From Hansfordia pulvinata (taxonomy: Eukaryota; Ascomycota; Sordariomycetes; Xylariales): DNA of 64,000 nucleotides. The translations under genes were made by a program, and so were the position numbers. The notes beneath the pieces are model-generated. The model was given only the letters and a program-made list of their open reading frames with translations. It made no database searches and was not told the origin of the DNA. The DNA is taken from assembly GCA_006538405.1 (NCBI GenBank), contig BJKQ01000005.1, positions 1,984,001 to 2,048,000 on the forward strand. The letters run 5' to 3'. Positions 41,340 to 50,873 of this stretch are shown in pieces (positions within the stretch are counted from its first letter, which is position 1; each line of letters begins with the position of its first letter).

Positions 41340-42718
41340 AATCAGCTGTCGTGTCCAGGCCGCCGAGAAAGAAAGAAAGAAAGAAAGAACGCCCCCGAAT
41401 GACCCACGACAAAACCTCTTCCAGGAAGGGTTGTCATGGTATCGTGTCCTGTTGTTGATTGATACCCATGTACATCCATTGCCACGAACGGGGATGAGAC
41501 GAGATGAGGCGAGTAATACAATGATGACCGGGAAAAAAAGGCTTGTTGTATCCTGACCCGTGTCCCGGTTTGTGAATGCGAGTGCAGGGTTCATGGCCGT
41601 GTAATAATGCCGAAAATAGACTCTTCTTCTTCTTCTCCTTCTTCTTCTCCGACGACGTGCGCCGGTCGTCAAGGGTGGCTGGGTTCGCCAGCAGCAAACG
41701 GCGAACCGGCAAGTCGAACGATTGGGCCGGGCCCTTCGAGAGCACCACGTGCCAGTCGCGACTTGGGCCCCCCCCTTTATCAGTCATATTCTTACTATTC
41801 TTACCTTTTCCTCTTTTCTTCTTTTTTTTTGTTCCGCATTCTCCGACTCTTAAGGTTCTGGGCTGAGTTGAGTGGCTTCCAAGTCCCCGTCCCCCCCCCC
41901 CGGTCTGACATTGCGAGCATCCCGGCACAGGAGGAGGATGCGCGCCCGGCTGAAAGGTGAGGCGGGAGACAACTGCCGTTGTTTGCCTCGAGGAAGGTGC
42001 CACGAGGACCAGCCGCTCAAAAGATACGTACGAGTGGAAGTCGCGACCGTCAATTAGGGTAGGGCTATTTAGGCGGAAATGGGCCACCTCGGGGCCGACC
42101 GGGAAACTCTCCCTTCTACACATCTGCACTGGTATCAATACAATTATTCCCATTGCTACCCTTTTCAAGAGTAGATGCCGGCTGCAGTCAGTGTCCCAGT
42201 CTGCTGCTCCCCTTCTCGACTTGAAGGTTCCCTTAAGTCACAGTGTCGTAAGTAAGGTACCTATTCAAAGAAACCCATCCATCCAATCTGGTGGGACTTT
42301 GGTCATCGTTGCCTGCCTGAGGCCGACGCAATCCAGGCCCTTCAGACTTCGCCACTGCGAAGTAGGGGGGGGCCCTGTGAGTTAGTCAGAAGACCTGGGT
42401 AGTAGGTAGGCAAGCAGGTAGGTATTCGCCACGAAACTCCCCCTGTCGTCTACTCTCGCCACTCATCATCCGACCGACAAGCGCGCCGCTGCCTGCTGAA
42501 GAAGAGAGGCGAGGAGGAGACACTCTCACAATGCGCCGCCGCCGACCCTGCCTTAAGATACCTTAAATCAAAGCTGTCCCCGACCCCGCCGTCGCGTTAC
42601 TCGACCTGATCGCCTCGACCCCGAGTCCGTCCACCATCCAACGGTCAGCTCCCCGAATTCCATCACATCCCGGCAGAGCAGACAGGCCGGCCAGCCGAGT
42701 GCCTACCTCTCAAAAGCC
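41340..42718. other. intergenic region
   Basis: About 1.4 kb with GAAA-type repeats just after 41370, a C11 run at 41891-41901 and pyrimidine-rich patches. It holds the 3' end of the tail-anchored protein gene and the promoter of the secreted protein gene. I see no gene. Confidence 0.6.
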
Positions 42719-43864
42719 ATGCGGCGGGGCGCCCTTCTCGCGGCGCTCTGCCTCGCCGTCGTCGGCGGCGACTGCAACGCTCTCGCCACATCCCAGCAGC
42801 AACAGCAGCAACAGCAGCACCAGCACCAGCACCAGCAGCCATCGCGGCGGCTGGCGCCACGCCAGGGCGACGGGACCAGCACCCGGGCCCTCGACTACGC
42901 AGACCTGAAGGACAGCCCGCCGCACCGATTCACGGGCGCTATCATGCTGGAGCACCCGGACGGCGGGCAGGAACTGCTGTGCGGCGGGGCGACGCTGGTG
43001 TGCTCCGGCCTCGTGCTGACGGCCGACTCGTGCGTGCCGGATCCCGCCGCCCCGCTCCTCCGGGGCGGCGCCCGCGCCATCTTCCGCCTCGGCGGGTTCA
43101 TGGAGACCGCCGCCGAGGTCGTCCACGCCCGCACGCGCATGGGCCAAGCCGTCGAATGGGAGGGCGGCCTAAGCGTCGGCGGCGGGCTCAGCAGGGAGCA
43201 GTGCCGCGCCTCCAAGAGCTGGGCCCTCTACGAGCTCGCCGAGTTCCTGGGGCCCGAGCGCGGCGACTACATGTCAGTGTTTTTTTTTCTTTTTCTTTTT
43301 TGAATATATGTCCCCGTCTCCCTCTTCTTACCCCCTTTTCTTGCGAGTGAAAGAAAAATACTTCTTCTAGCTGACAGTTTTTTTGTTCTTAACAACAACA
43401 GGAGCGTCGTCAAACCGTCCCCCAACCAGAAGCCGCGAGAGTACAAGGACTCGCAGTCGTTCAGCGCCGTCGGCTACCCGATGGGCAGCGGCCGCCGCCT
43501 GGACCCCAAGGAAGTGTCCGACATTCGGATGGGCTACTCGCGGGGCACGTGCAGTCGCGCCCGCAGCCTGGAGCCCTGGCGGCCGCTCGAGGCCCGCATG
43601 AGGCTGGACGCCCCGGGCTTCCTGGGCGCCTCCGTCTGGACCCGGGAGGACACGGGCGAGGAGGAGGATGGGGAGTACCAGGTGCACGGCGTGCTCGCCC
43701 GGGCCCACCGCACCCGGTCCGCCCTCGCCGACGTCGCCGGCGACGACGACATGTACGAGGCCATCCGCAGCCGCTGCGCCGAGCAGTGGGACGAGGCAGC
43801 GTACCCCCACTACAGGAAGCTGCGCGCCCAGGCGAGGGAGAAGAGGGACAATCCAGAAGAATAA
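42719..43864 (+). CDS. secreted S1/V8-like protein lacking catalytic residues
   Basis: Two exons (42719-43272, 43402-43864) encode 338 residues. Residues 1-20 form a signal peptide, followed by a Gln/His repeat and an Arg-Arg-type possible propeptide cleavage area near 46-52. The core looks like a trypsin-fold protein: CGGATLVCSGLVLTADSC (about 88-105) aligns with the CGGTLIS...VLTAAHC motif, with the disulfide cysteines kept. The catalytic His is Ser (residue 104). A later segment, APGFLGASVW then VHGVLARAH, aligns with the PGDSGGPV or PGNSGSPVW motif, but the Ser position is Leu. I infer a secreted pseudoprotease of the S1/V8-like fold. Its role is unknown; extracellular binding or inhibition would be typical for such relics. 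The fold assignment rests on motif similarity only. Confidence 0.72.
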
Positions 43865-44580
43865 GAACAAGAAAACAAGATCATCGAAGATAATGCGTGT
43901 CGAGTAATACATGGGCGAGGCATCTTCACTGGGGAGGAGGCTGAATAAGAAAGAGAGAGAGAAAGAGGGATATATAAAAAAGCATAGAGGCCAGCTTGTT
44001 TGTAATGAGGGTTTAGACACACTCAGGAGAACTTGTCACGATAGCTTTGGTTAAGGAGAAGGGCGCACATGGCCAACAATTGAAAATTCACAGTTTGATA
44101 AACTGTCTAGTAATTATTTTAACCACCCTCCACTTCTTCTGATTTTTCCCCATCCCGCACCAGGTAATGAGGCCTGTAGTCCCCGAATTAGCGGGCAGTG
44201 TCATTTTTGTGAACTCCGATCCTAAGGACGAAGACGGGAGCAGCCGGATCTACGGCGGGGAACAAGTCCGGTGTCCCAATCCAATCTGGCCGTAGATGCC
44301 GTGATAAAACAGACAGTCCTCTTTGAAACAACAAAGTCTCGAAGTGACTCCAGCCCCTGCCGCAGGCCTTTTTCTTCTTCTTTTTTTCTCCCTTCCCCTT
44401 TTTCGCGGTATTACAACTCTCCAACAAGCCAACCGGCCAGCGCATCAAAACGACAAGCGAACCGAAACAAGAAAGAGGGCATATTCCAAGTACAAATACA
44501 AGCACAACAGATTACCACACACCAACGACGCCCTTTGAAAAAAAACACAGGGGGAGAGAAAGAAACAGAAACCATCATCA
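43865..44580. other. convergent intergenic region
   Basis: About 700 AT-richer bases between the stop of the secreted protein (+) and the stop of the low-complexity ORF (-). It likely contains both 3' UTRs. I see no gene. Confidence 0.6.
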
Positions 44581-45897
44581 TCATCCCCGGCGCCGCACGC
44601 TACGCCCGCGGTCGAGCAGCCCGAGGTCCCACCAGCCCTCGACGAGGCCGACGAGCGTCTTGCGCACGCTGGCCGCCCTGCCGCCGCCGCCGCCGCCGGG
44701 GGGCCCGGGCGAGATCGGCGACAGCAGTTGACCGCCATCGTCATCTTCTTGTGCAGGGCCGCCGCCGCCGCCGCTTCCACCTCCGGGGTCGACGATGGCG
44801 GCCTTGCGGCTGCGGACGCGCGACAGGATCTTGGAGATGGGGATGCCCAGGTCGTCGCGGGGGGACGACGACGACGAGACCGGTGAGCAAGGCGACGCGA
44901 TGGTCGGGGGGTTTCTGCTGCTGCTGCTGCTGCTGGTGTCGTCGTTGCCTCGATGCTGCTGCTGCTGCCGCCGACGCCCCCTAAGCAGGCCCCGCGACCG
45001 GGGCGACCGGGCCTCGGGCGATAGGGCGCTGCCGGGCGTCACGGGCGTGAAGCCGTCCTCGTCCTCGTCCTCGTCTTGGTCTTGGTCTTGGTCTCCTCGC
45101 CCGCGCGCTCTGCGGTGGTGATGACCGCCGCCGCCGCCGCCCCGCACTCTCGCCGCCAGCGAGGTGTCGATGGGCCGCGGTCCTCTGCCGAGGCGGTGGA
45201 GGCGGCTGCGGCGGCGGGTCGGGGACGGCGGCGGCATCGGGGGCATCGGGGGCATGGGCACCACCACCTGATCACGGGGAGGAGGAGGAAGAAGAGGCGG
45301 GGAGGCGACGACGACGACCTGGGGCCGCCGGGCCGGGCCCCGGGCGGCCTGCGGCTCCGGGTCGGGCGAGTCGAAGGGCATGGGGGGCATGGTCAGGCCT
45401 TGGTCGTGGGGATGATGACGATGATGATGACTGTTGCTGCTGCTGGTGTTGTTGTTGCTGTTGGTGGTGTTGTCGGTCAGGGAGCGCCCGGGGTCGAAGC
45501 TGGCGACGCTGGACGCGGACGACGAGGCGGCATGCACGATGATCCGGGGCAACGGCTGCTGCTGCTGCTGCTGCAGTTGTGAGCCCCGGGAGCTCGGATC
45601 ATCGATGGCCGGGTGGGCGGCGGCGGCGGGCGGCGGGAGGACCGGTCCCGCGCCGAGGGGTTCGGGCGCCTTGGGATCACTGTGTGGGGGCGGGTGCTGG
45701 GATGATGGCGACGGCGGCGCCGTCCCGCGGCCGGCGCGGTGCAGGCCGAGGGGCGCCGAGATGTGGCGGACTCCTTCTCCTCCTCCTCCGTCTCGCTGCT
45801 GCACATCTCCTGCTATCTTCTCCTTCTTCCTCTCATCATCATAATCATCTTCATCCTCATACTCTCCTCCTCCTCCCCCTCCCTTCTCTCCTATCAT
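44581..45897 (-). CDS. low-complexity predicted protein, or tail of the upstream membrane protein
   Basis: I do not recognise this protein. The frame from ATG 45897 to the stop at 44581 gives 438 residues rich in Pro, Ser, Gly, Gln, His and Asp. Poly-Gln, poly-Asn/Ser, PMPPMPP repeats and a QDQDQDEDEDED block make up most of it. More protein-like islands are RHISAPLGLHR near the N-terminus, GIPISKILSRVRSRKAAIV, and RKTLVGLVEGWWDLGLLDRG near the C-terminus, the last looking like a conserved end. It begins only 43 bases after the stop of the four-helix membrane protein gene on the same strand and in the same frame, too close for a separate promoter. It may be a separate gene with a different first exon, a readthrough tail, or partly chance coding in GC-rich DNA. 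Confidence 0.45.
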   Translation of the reverse strand: MIGEKGGGGGGEYEDEDDYDDERKKEKIAGDVQQRDGGGGEGVRHISAPLGLHRAGRGTAPPSPSSQHPPPHSDPKAPEPLGAGPVLPPPAAAAHPAIDDPSSRGSQLQQQQQQPLPRIIVHAASSSASSVASFDPGRSLTDNTTNSNNNTSSSNSHHHRHHPHDQGLTMPPMPFDSPDPEPQAARGPARRPQVVVVASPPLLPPPPRDQVVVPMPPMPPMPPPSPTRRRSRLHRLGRGPRPIDTSLAARVRGGGGGGHHHRRARGRGDQDQDQDEDEDEDGFTPVTPGSALSPEARSPRSRGLLRGRRRQQQQHRGNDDTSSSSSSRNPPTIASPCSPVSSSSSPRDDLGIPISKILSRVRSRKAAIVDPGGGSGGGGGPAQEDDDGGQLLSPISPGPPGGGGGGRAASVRKTLVGLVEGWWDLGLLDRGRSVRRRG

Positions 45898-45945
45898 TAC
45901 CACACCACCACCACCCCGAGGAGCCCAGCGAGCGCCCGCGCGCCC

Positions 45946-46746
45946 CTACTCGGCCGCCTCGACGTCCTTGGCGGAGGCTGCGGCCTTGCGCGACGACCGG
46001 ATCCGCAGCCACAGGCCCGCGCACACCAGCGCCGAGAAGGCGAACAGGCAGCACGCCGCGATGCTCAGGCCCCAGACGGCCTTGACCTCCATGCAGTGCG
46101 GCTGGTCCTGCGCCACAAAGGCCGCGTAGCTGGCAGGCCTGAGCTCCCCCCCCTGGTCGCCGCGCCGCACGTAGCTGACGCTGATGTCGGGGACCGAGAT
46201 GGAGAAGGTCTGCTTGGCGCTCTTGGTCATGCTGCTGCCGCCGGTCTTGTGGGGCAGGACGCCGCAGTGCAGCGTCGACAGCGGCTTGCCCGTCGTCGCG
46301 GCCGCCACGATCAGGGCGATCAGCATGGCCGCGTCGGCGCCCGCGGCGATCAGCAGCGGCAGCATGTTGTCGTAGTACAGGATGTACGAGATCATCGAGT
46401 ACAGAACGGCGATGCTGGCCTGGGAGGTGAAGGATGTTAGTGTTCTTCTCTCGTTCTTCTTTCTCGTCTTCTTTCTTGCGAGGATACGAGTTTTCACAGG
46501 GTAGAGACTGCCAAAAAAACAAACAAAAGGGTGGCGGGGCAAAGGAGGAGGGCATCGCGTGGGTCTGGTACGTACAACAGTGATGGTGCCGGTCATGACC
46601 TCGGGCACACCGCGCTCGGCGGCGGTGATCTGCTGGATAAAGTTGGCCAGCAGCCCGACAATGGCCACCAGCGAGACGCACTGCAGCAGGCGTAGGCCCG
46701 TGAAGGTGACGCCGAGGGCGCCGAGCTGGGGGGCCTGGAAGCGCAT
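45946..46746 (-). CDS. four-helix (MARVEL-like) membrane protein
   Basis: Two exons in transcript order (46746-46576, 46419-45946; 156-nt intron) encode 214 residues. Four hydrophobic segments are visible: LLQCVSLVAIVGLLANFI (about 18-36), IAVLYSMISYILYY (about 60-73), LLIAAGADAAMLIALIVAAA (about 77-96) and LSIAACCLFAFSALVCAGLWL (about 171-191). A larger loop between helices three and four contains two cysteines, and the basic tail is short (RIRSSRKAAASAKD). Topology and size fit fungal MARVEL-domain proteins, which sit in the plasma membrane or vesicles. The start is supported by MRFQAP leading straight into helix 1. The stop is TAG, followed by an uninterrupted frame. Function cannot be narrowed further. 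Confidence 0.78.
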   Translation of the reverse strand: MRFQAPQLGALGVTFTGLRLLQCVSLVAIVGLLANFIQQITAAERGVPEVMTGTITVVRTRPTRCPPPLPRHPFVCFFGSLYPVKTRILARKKTRKKNERRTLTSFTSQASIAVLYSMISYILYYDNMLPLLIAAGADAAMLIALIVAAATTGKPLSTLHCGVLPHKTGGSSMTKSAKQTFSISVPDISVSYVRRGDQGGELRPASYAAFVAQDQPHCMEVKAVWGLSIAACCLFAFSALVCAGLWLRIRSSRKAAASAKDVEAAE

Positions 46747-48136
46747 CTTGTCGTCGTCGTCGTCGTAGTGGCGGGCTGCTCGGTGGCCGGCTCTGCTGCG
46801 GCTACTGCGGAAGTCGGTGACGATGGATAGCCTGGGCCGGATCTTGTTGCTGCTGCTGCGGGCGGCGAGGCGGCGCGCGGAGAGACGCGGTCTCGGCGGC
46901 GGGGGTGAAGCGAGGAGCGGCGTGGACGACGGAATGGTTGCAAAGACGGACGTGGGCCGGTGCTGTCGAGACGTCGAAGCACAGGCGGAAGAGCTTTGGT
47001 GGCTTGGTTTTTCTTGAGTAAGAGTGGATCGAGATGAAAACCGCGTAGTCGGTTGCGTGTTTCTTTTGAAAAGAAAAAGAGCTGAAAAACACAAACAGAG
47101 CAAAGTGTGAGAGAGACGGGGGGGGAAAAAAACGGTGGACAAGGCAGATCAACTGCTGGCCCTGGGGTTGCCGAGATAGAAGATTCGTTCAAAAGTTCAA
47201 GATTGCCTTTGGCTGATGGTGGTTGGAATTCGTGATGATGACTAGAGACGAGACGAAAGAAATCGTGAGACTCAAGGAAAAGAGACTGATAGGAAAGAGT
47301 TCAAGGAAAACGGACTCAAGGAAAGTCGTGAGGTTGAGAGTTGAGTTGGATTGCTTGCTGGAGAGACAAGAAAAAAAGATGCCCCCATGGCCAGGCCGGC
47401 TCACGTCTTCTTATGTGCCTCTTCCCTCCTTCTCACGCTGCAGACACATGGATGTCATGTCAACACCAACGACGGAAATAGAGTGCAAGCAAGTCCCCAC
47501 CGCGCCGGCGGCAAAGAGCCTCGAAACAAGCCGCGGCGATCAGCGAGTCTAGGCTCGAGAGAGATGGTCTCTACTCTACTCTACTCTAGGTTGACAGCTC
47601 CCTTGGTGGCCCACGCTTGGCACAAACTGGATGGCGGCTCTTCAAGAAGCGCTCGCTTGGCCAACGAGCGAGCCATGATCGCCAGCGCCCCAGCTGCGGC
47701 GCCTGTCATCCATGCAAGGGTCCCGGTCCAGACAGGGTAGCGAGTTTCCTAGTCAGCCCGCGTTGTCCTGGTGGCTACCTACGCGTACTCACTCACGTAC
47801 TCGAGTAGACGCACAAGACGGCAAGTGGGCTGGCGGTGGGTACCCTGCCTTCTTGCGAAAGTCATGATGCTATTCCAAGCAAGACACCTGCGGCGGACAC
47901 GACATGGCGGGCCGGGGGCAGTACTCATACATAGGAGGAGGTCGGCTAAAGAAGAGGCGCTCGATCGCTGGCGTGTGGTTGGCTGACGCCGGGCGGCTGC
48001 CGAGATGAGAGATCCATACGAGTAGGCCGAGTGTCGAGTGGGTCTCACTCCCCCGTACGAGTAAGCGCGGCCCGCGGCTGCGTCCCAGCCAAGCACAGCG
48101 CCCGCCTTGGGTCTTCGCCCTGGCGCCCCGGCGGCC

Positions 48137-48165
48137 GAGAAGAGAGAGAGAGAGAGAGAGAGAGA
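48137..48165. repeat. (GA)n microsatellite
   Basis: About 14 GA units interrupted once near the left end. Confidence 0.9.
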
Positions 48166-48312
48166 ACCCTAGAGAGAGACCCTGCGAACCGTCCGTTTCA
48201 GCCCTCTCGCCCTCGAGGCGGCAATGCTGTTGACAGCACAGAACCAGCCCCAGCTCCAGCGGCTCGACGACGTGAACGAACGAGACCGTCGCCGGCCCGG
48301 ACGGGTGGCCCT

Positions 48313-48332
48313 CCCCCCCCCCCCCCCCCCCC
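48313..48332. repeat. C20 homopolymer
   Basis: Twenty consecutive C in noncoding DNA between the epsin gene and the membrane protein gene. Confidence 0.95.
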
Positions 48333-48984
48333 GAGAAGGCCCCGCCCGACACGGCAATGCCGCCAGAGCCTCACCGTGCCTCGACAGCCAATCGAGCTGC
48401 TGTGGGTACGCCTGGCCTTCGTCGCGCCAGTCGCAGTGTGCTATTTCCGTCGTGTGCTGGCCAGGGGACAAGGGTTCCTCGCATTGCCGTCGCCCAGCAC
48501 GCCTCGTCTTCGCGAATGCAACCGCACAGGTACTCACTCACTCGTAGGCCGAGCCCTCACCAAACCATCGCGGACGACGCACCAGGAGCTGCATCTGAGT
48601 ACCGCTCACGCCCACCCCCCTTCCCTTCCGATGGAGGCCTGTTCCTGGGCCACGGCCCGCGTCAGTGGATTTCACGTGACCGACGCGCGTACGTCGCAAT
48701 TGCCGCCGGCTGGCTCAACGGGTCAAAACATCAGATTGCAGCATTTTCTCCATCCGGGCGCCTATCTAACCAGCTTCAACAAGAATCGTCATCACCCACC
48801 CAACCGTGCGTTTCACCCGGGCGGGGCGGGGCGGCCAACCCCCCCGGCGCAACCGTGTCGCGGCTGCTGTCGTGGGCCGGCGCAGTCGAAAGGTGCCTCG
48901 CGTTATATTATACATAATATTCATGCGCTGTCAGTACGCTTCCGGTTCGCTCGTCGTCGTCTCGCACTTTCCATCTGGAGGCCT

Positions 48985-50873
48985 TTATCCCAACAGGTCG
49001 TCCAAGCCATTGCCGCTCGACGCGGGTGGCTGAGAGCTGGCCGCCGGCTTCGCTGCGCCTCCCGCAGGCGCCCCCCAGAGCGACGCGTTCGTCTTCTGTT
49101 TGGCCAGGTCGCCCATCTTCGGCCCCGACGTAGGCGTCGACTTCTTTGCACCGCCTGCCGCGCCCCACAGGTTGGCAAAGGGGTCGGCCCCGCCGCTCGC
49201 CGCCGCCGGCTTCCCAGTCGCAGGCGCCGCGGGCTTGTTCAGCGCCGACATGCCAGCAGACGGGGTCGACGCCGACGAGGGCGTCATGGTGTTGCTGGAC
49301 ATGCCCGAGAAGGCCGACATGGAGCCTCCGGTGGGCTGCACCTGAACCGACTGGTAGTAGTTGGGCTGGGCGGACTGAAAGCCTCCCAGCTTGGGTTGCT
49401 GAGCCTGCGCCTGCATGGGGTTCGCCTGCATGGGCGTGCTGAAGGCCGAGTAGTTGGCCGCGGGCGTGGCGTTCGCGCTGGCCGGCGGAGAGAGCGAAGA
49501 CATCATGTCGGTGATGTTGGCCTGCTGTTGCTGCGGTGCTGCCATAGGCTTGGGCGCGGCGAACTGCGCGGTTGTGGCGGCGTTGGATGTCACCATCCCG
49601 GGGGCCGCCGCCGGAGCAGCGGGGGTGGCCGACTGGAAATCGTCAAAGTCGTCGTCATCGTTGTTGGCGAGAGACGCCATGGCCGAGGACGCGGCTGGGG
49701 CCGGGACCGCCGCCGGAGCGGCAGGCGTGGGCTCGGGGTCGTCGAAAGAGAAGAGGTCGACCTCGGGCTCCTTCTTCTTGGGGGCGGGTGCCGGGGTTGT
49801 CTTCTTGACGCCCATCCTCTCGCTACGCTCGGGGCGACGTGTCCGAGAAGAGGAGGCGGGAGCGTCGTCACCCTCGTCGTACTCCTCGAAGCGGTCGGCG
49901 CGGCTGCTGCTGGCCCCAGCATCTCTCCACTCGTCCTGCTGTCCGCCAAACCCGCCTCCGTCGCCATACACGCCGCCCGAGTAGCCCCCGTAGCCGCCGC
50001 CCGGGGCACCCCCGAACCCGCCCGACTCACTGCCGAAACCGCCAAACCTGCCGCTGCCGCTGGAGAAGCCCGACATGCCGCCGCCACCCTCGACACCGGT
50101 GTACTTGGCCTTGTTCGCTCTGGCCTTTTTCCGCTCGGAGCGGATCTTGTCGACGTCGCCGAGCAGCTCGGCAAGCTCTTTCGCGCGGTTGCGGACATTG
50201 ATGCCCTGGTCTTTGCCATTCTGGTCGATGTAGTGGAATTGTCGCAGCATCTTCAGCAGGGTGATGTGGCCGCGAGCGTCGTCAATAACGCGCTCTGAGC
50301 CGTGCTTGATAAGATACTCGAGCAGTTGGAGAGCCTTGTAGATTTGCCTCCACTCCTCGGCGGCCTTTTCGGTGAAGCGGCGGTAGATCATGGGCATGAT
50401 TTCGTTGAGGGTTTGGCTGCGGTCGGTGTTAGCAGACCAGCGGACAGTCGTGGCACCTCCGCGACAAATGGGCAGGCCGCAGCAACGCTGGTCCGGGACG
50501 AGTTGCACGTACTAGTTGAAGGTGCCGTTGGCGATCTCCTGCTGCATGGTCGAGGAGGAGCCCCAGGGCTCGTTGTTGGTGGCTTCTCGCACCTGCGGAC
50601 AACCAAGTTAGCAGTCATCCAGCGGGGATTGGTGAACATGAGCGTCTCATATTGGGATCGTGTGTGTACCTTTGCCTCCATCTCTGTGTAGTTCATGACG
50701 GCTGTGGATGCGCAACTTGGTCAGCTAAGTGTGCGTGGGCTCCAGTCGGTCTGTGTCGGGCGACACGAGTGACGAGGCAGCATGCGCGTACCATTCTGGG
50801 CCTTGCGAAAACCGGCCTTGATGTCATATAGAGTCAGGTTCGAAACCTGATCCTTGATGTTGTTTATGTCCAT
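48985..50873 (-). CDS. ENT3: epsin-like ENTH-domain adaptor (Ent3/Ent5 type)
   Basis: Clathrin adaptor that binds phosphoinositides through its ENTH domain and works in TGN-endosome traffic with AP-1 and GGA. Four exons in transcript order (50873-50792, 50701-50670, 50592-50513, 50416-48985) join in frame to 541 residues. The ENTH domain fills residues 1 to about 150: MNYTEMEAKVREATNNEPWG, then YQTLNEIMPMIYRR and QLLEYLIKHGSERVIDD. A Gly/Ser-rich linker follows, then acidic-Phe motifs (VDLFSFDDPEP, DDDFDDFQS) of the type that bind GGA and AP-1 ear domains. A Pro/Ala/Gln/Met-rich tail contains ADPFANLW and ends in GNGLDDLLG, a clathrin-box-like end. Absence of ubiquitin-interacting motifs fits Ent3/Ent5 rather than Ent1/Ent2. 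Confidence 0.92.

Larger units (their letters stand above)
46747..48984. other. intergenic region
   Basis: About 2.2 kb containing the leader and promoter of the membrane protein gene (with upstream ATGs on the minus strand between 46800 and 47190) and the 3' flank of the epsin gene. TACGAGTA motifs lie near 48016 and 48055, a GA repeat at 48137-48165 and a C20 run at 48313-48332. I see no gene. Confidence 0.55.

Noticed and set aside
46802..47152. 116-codon minus-strand frame upstream of the four-helix membrane protein
   Set aside because: It lies in the presumed 5' leader and has no protein-like features; at most an upstream ORF.
50840..50860. tRNA-like GGTTCGAAACC
   Set aside because: It lies inside exon 1 of the epsin gene and is explained by coding sequence.
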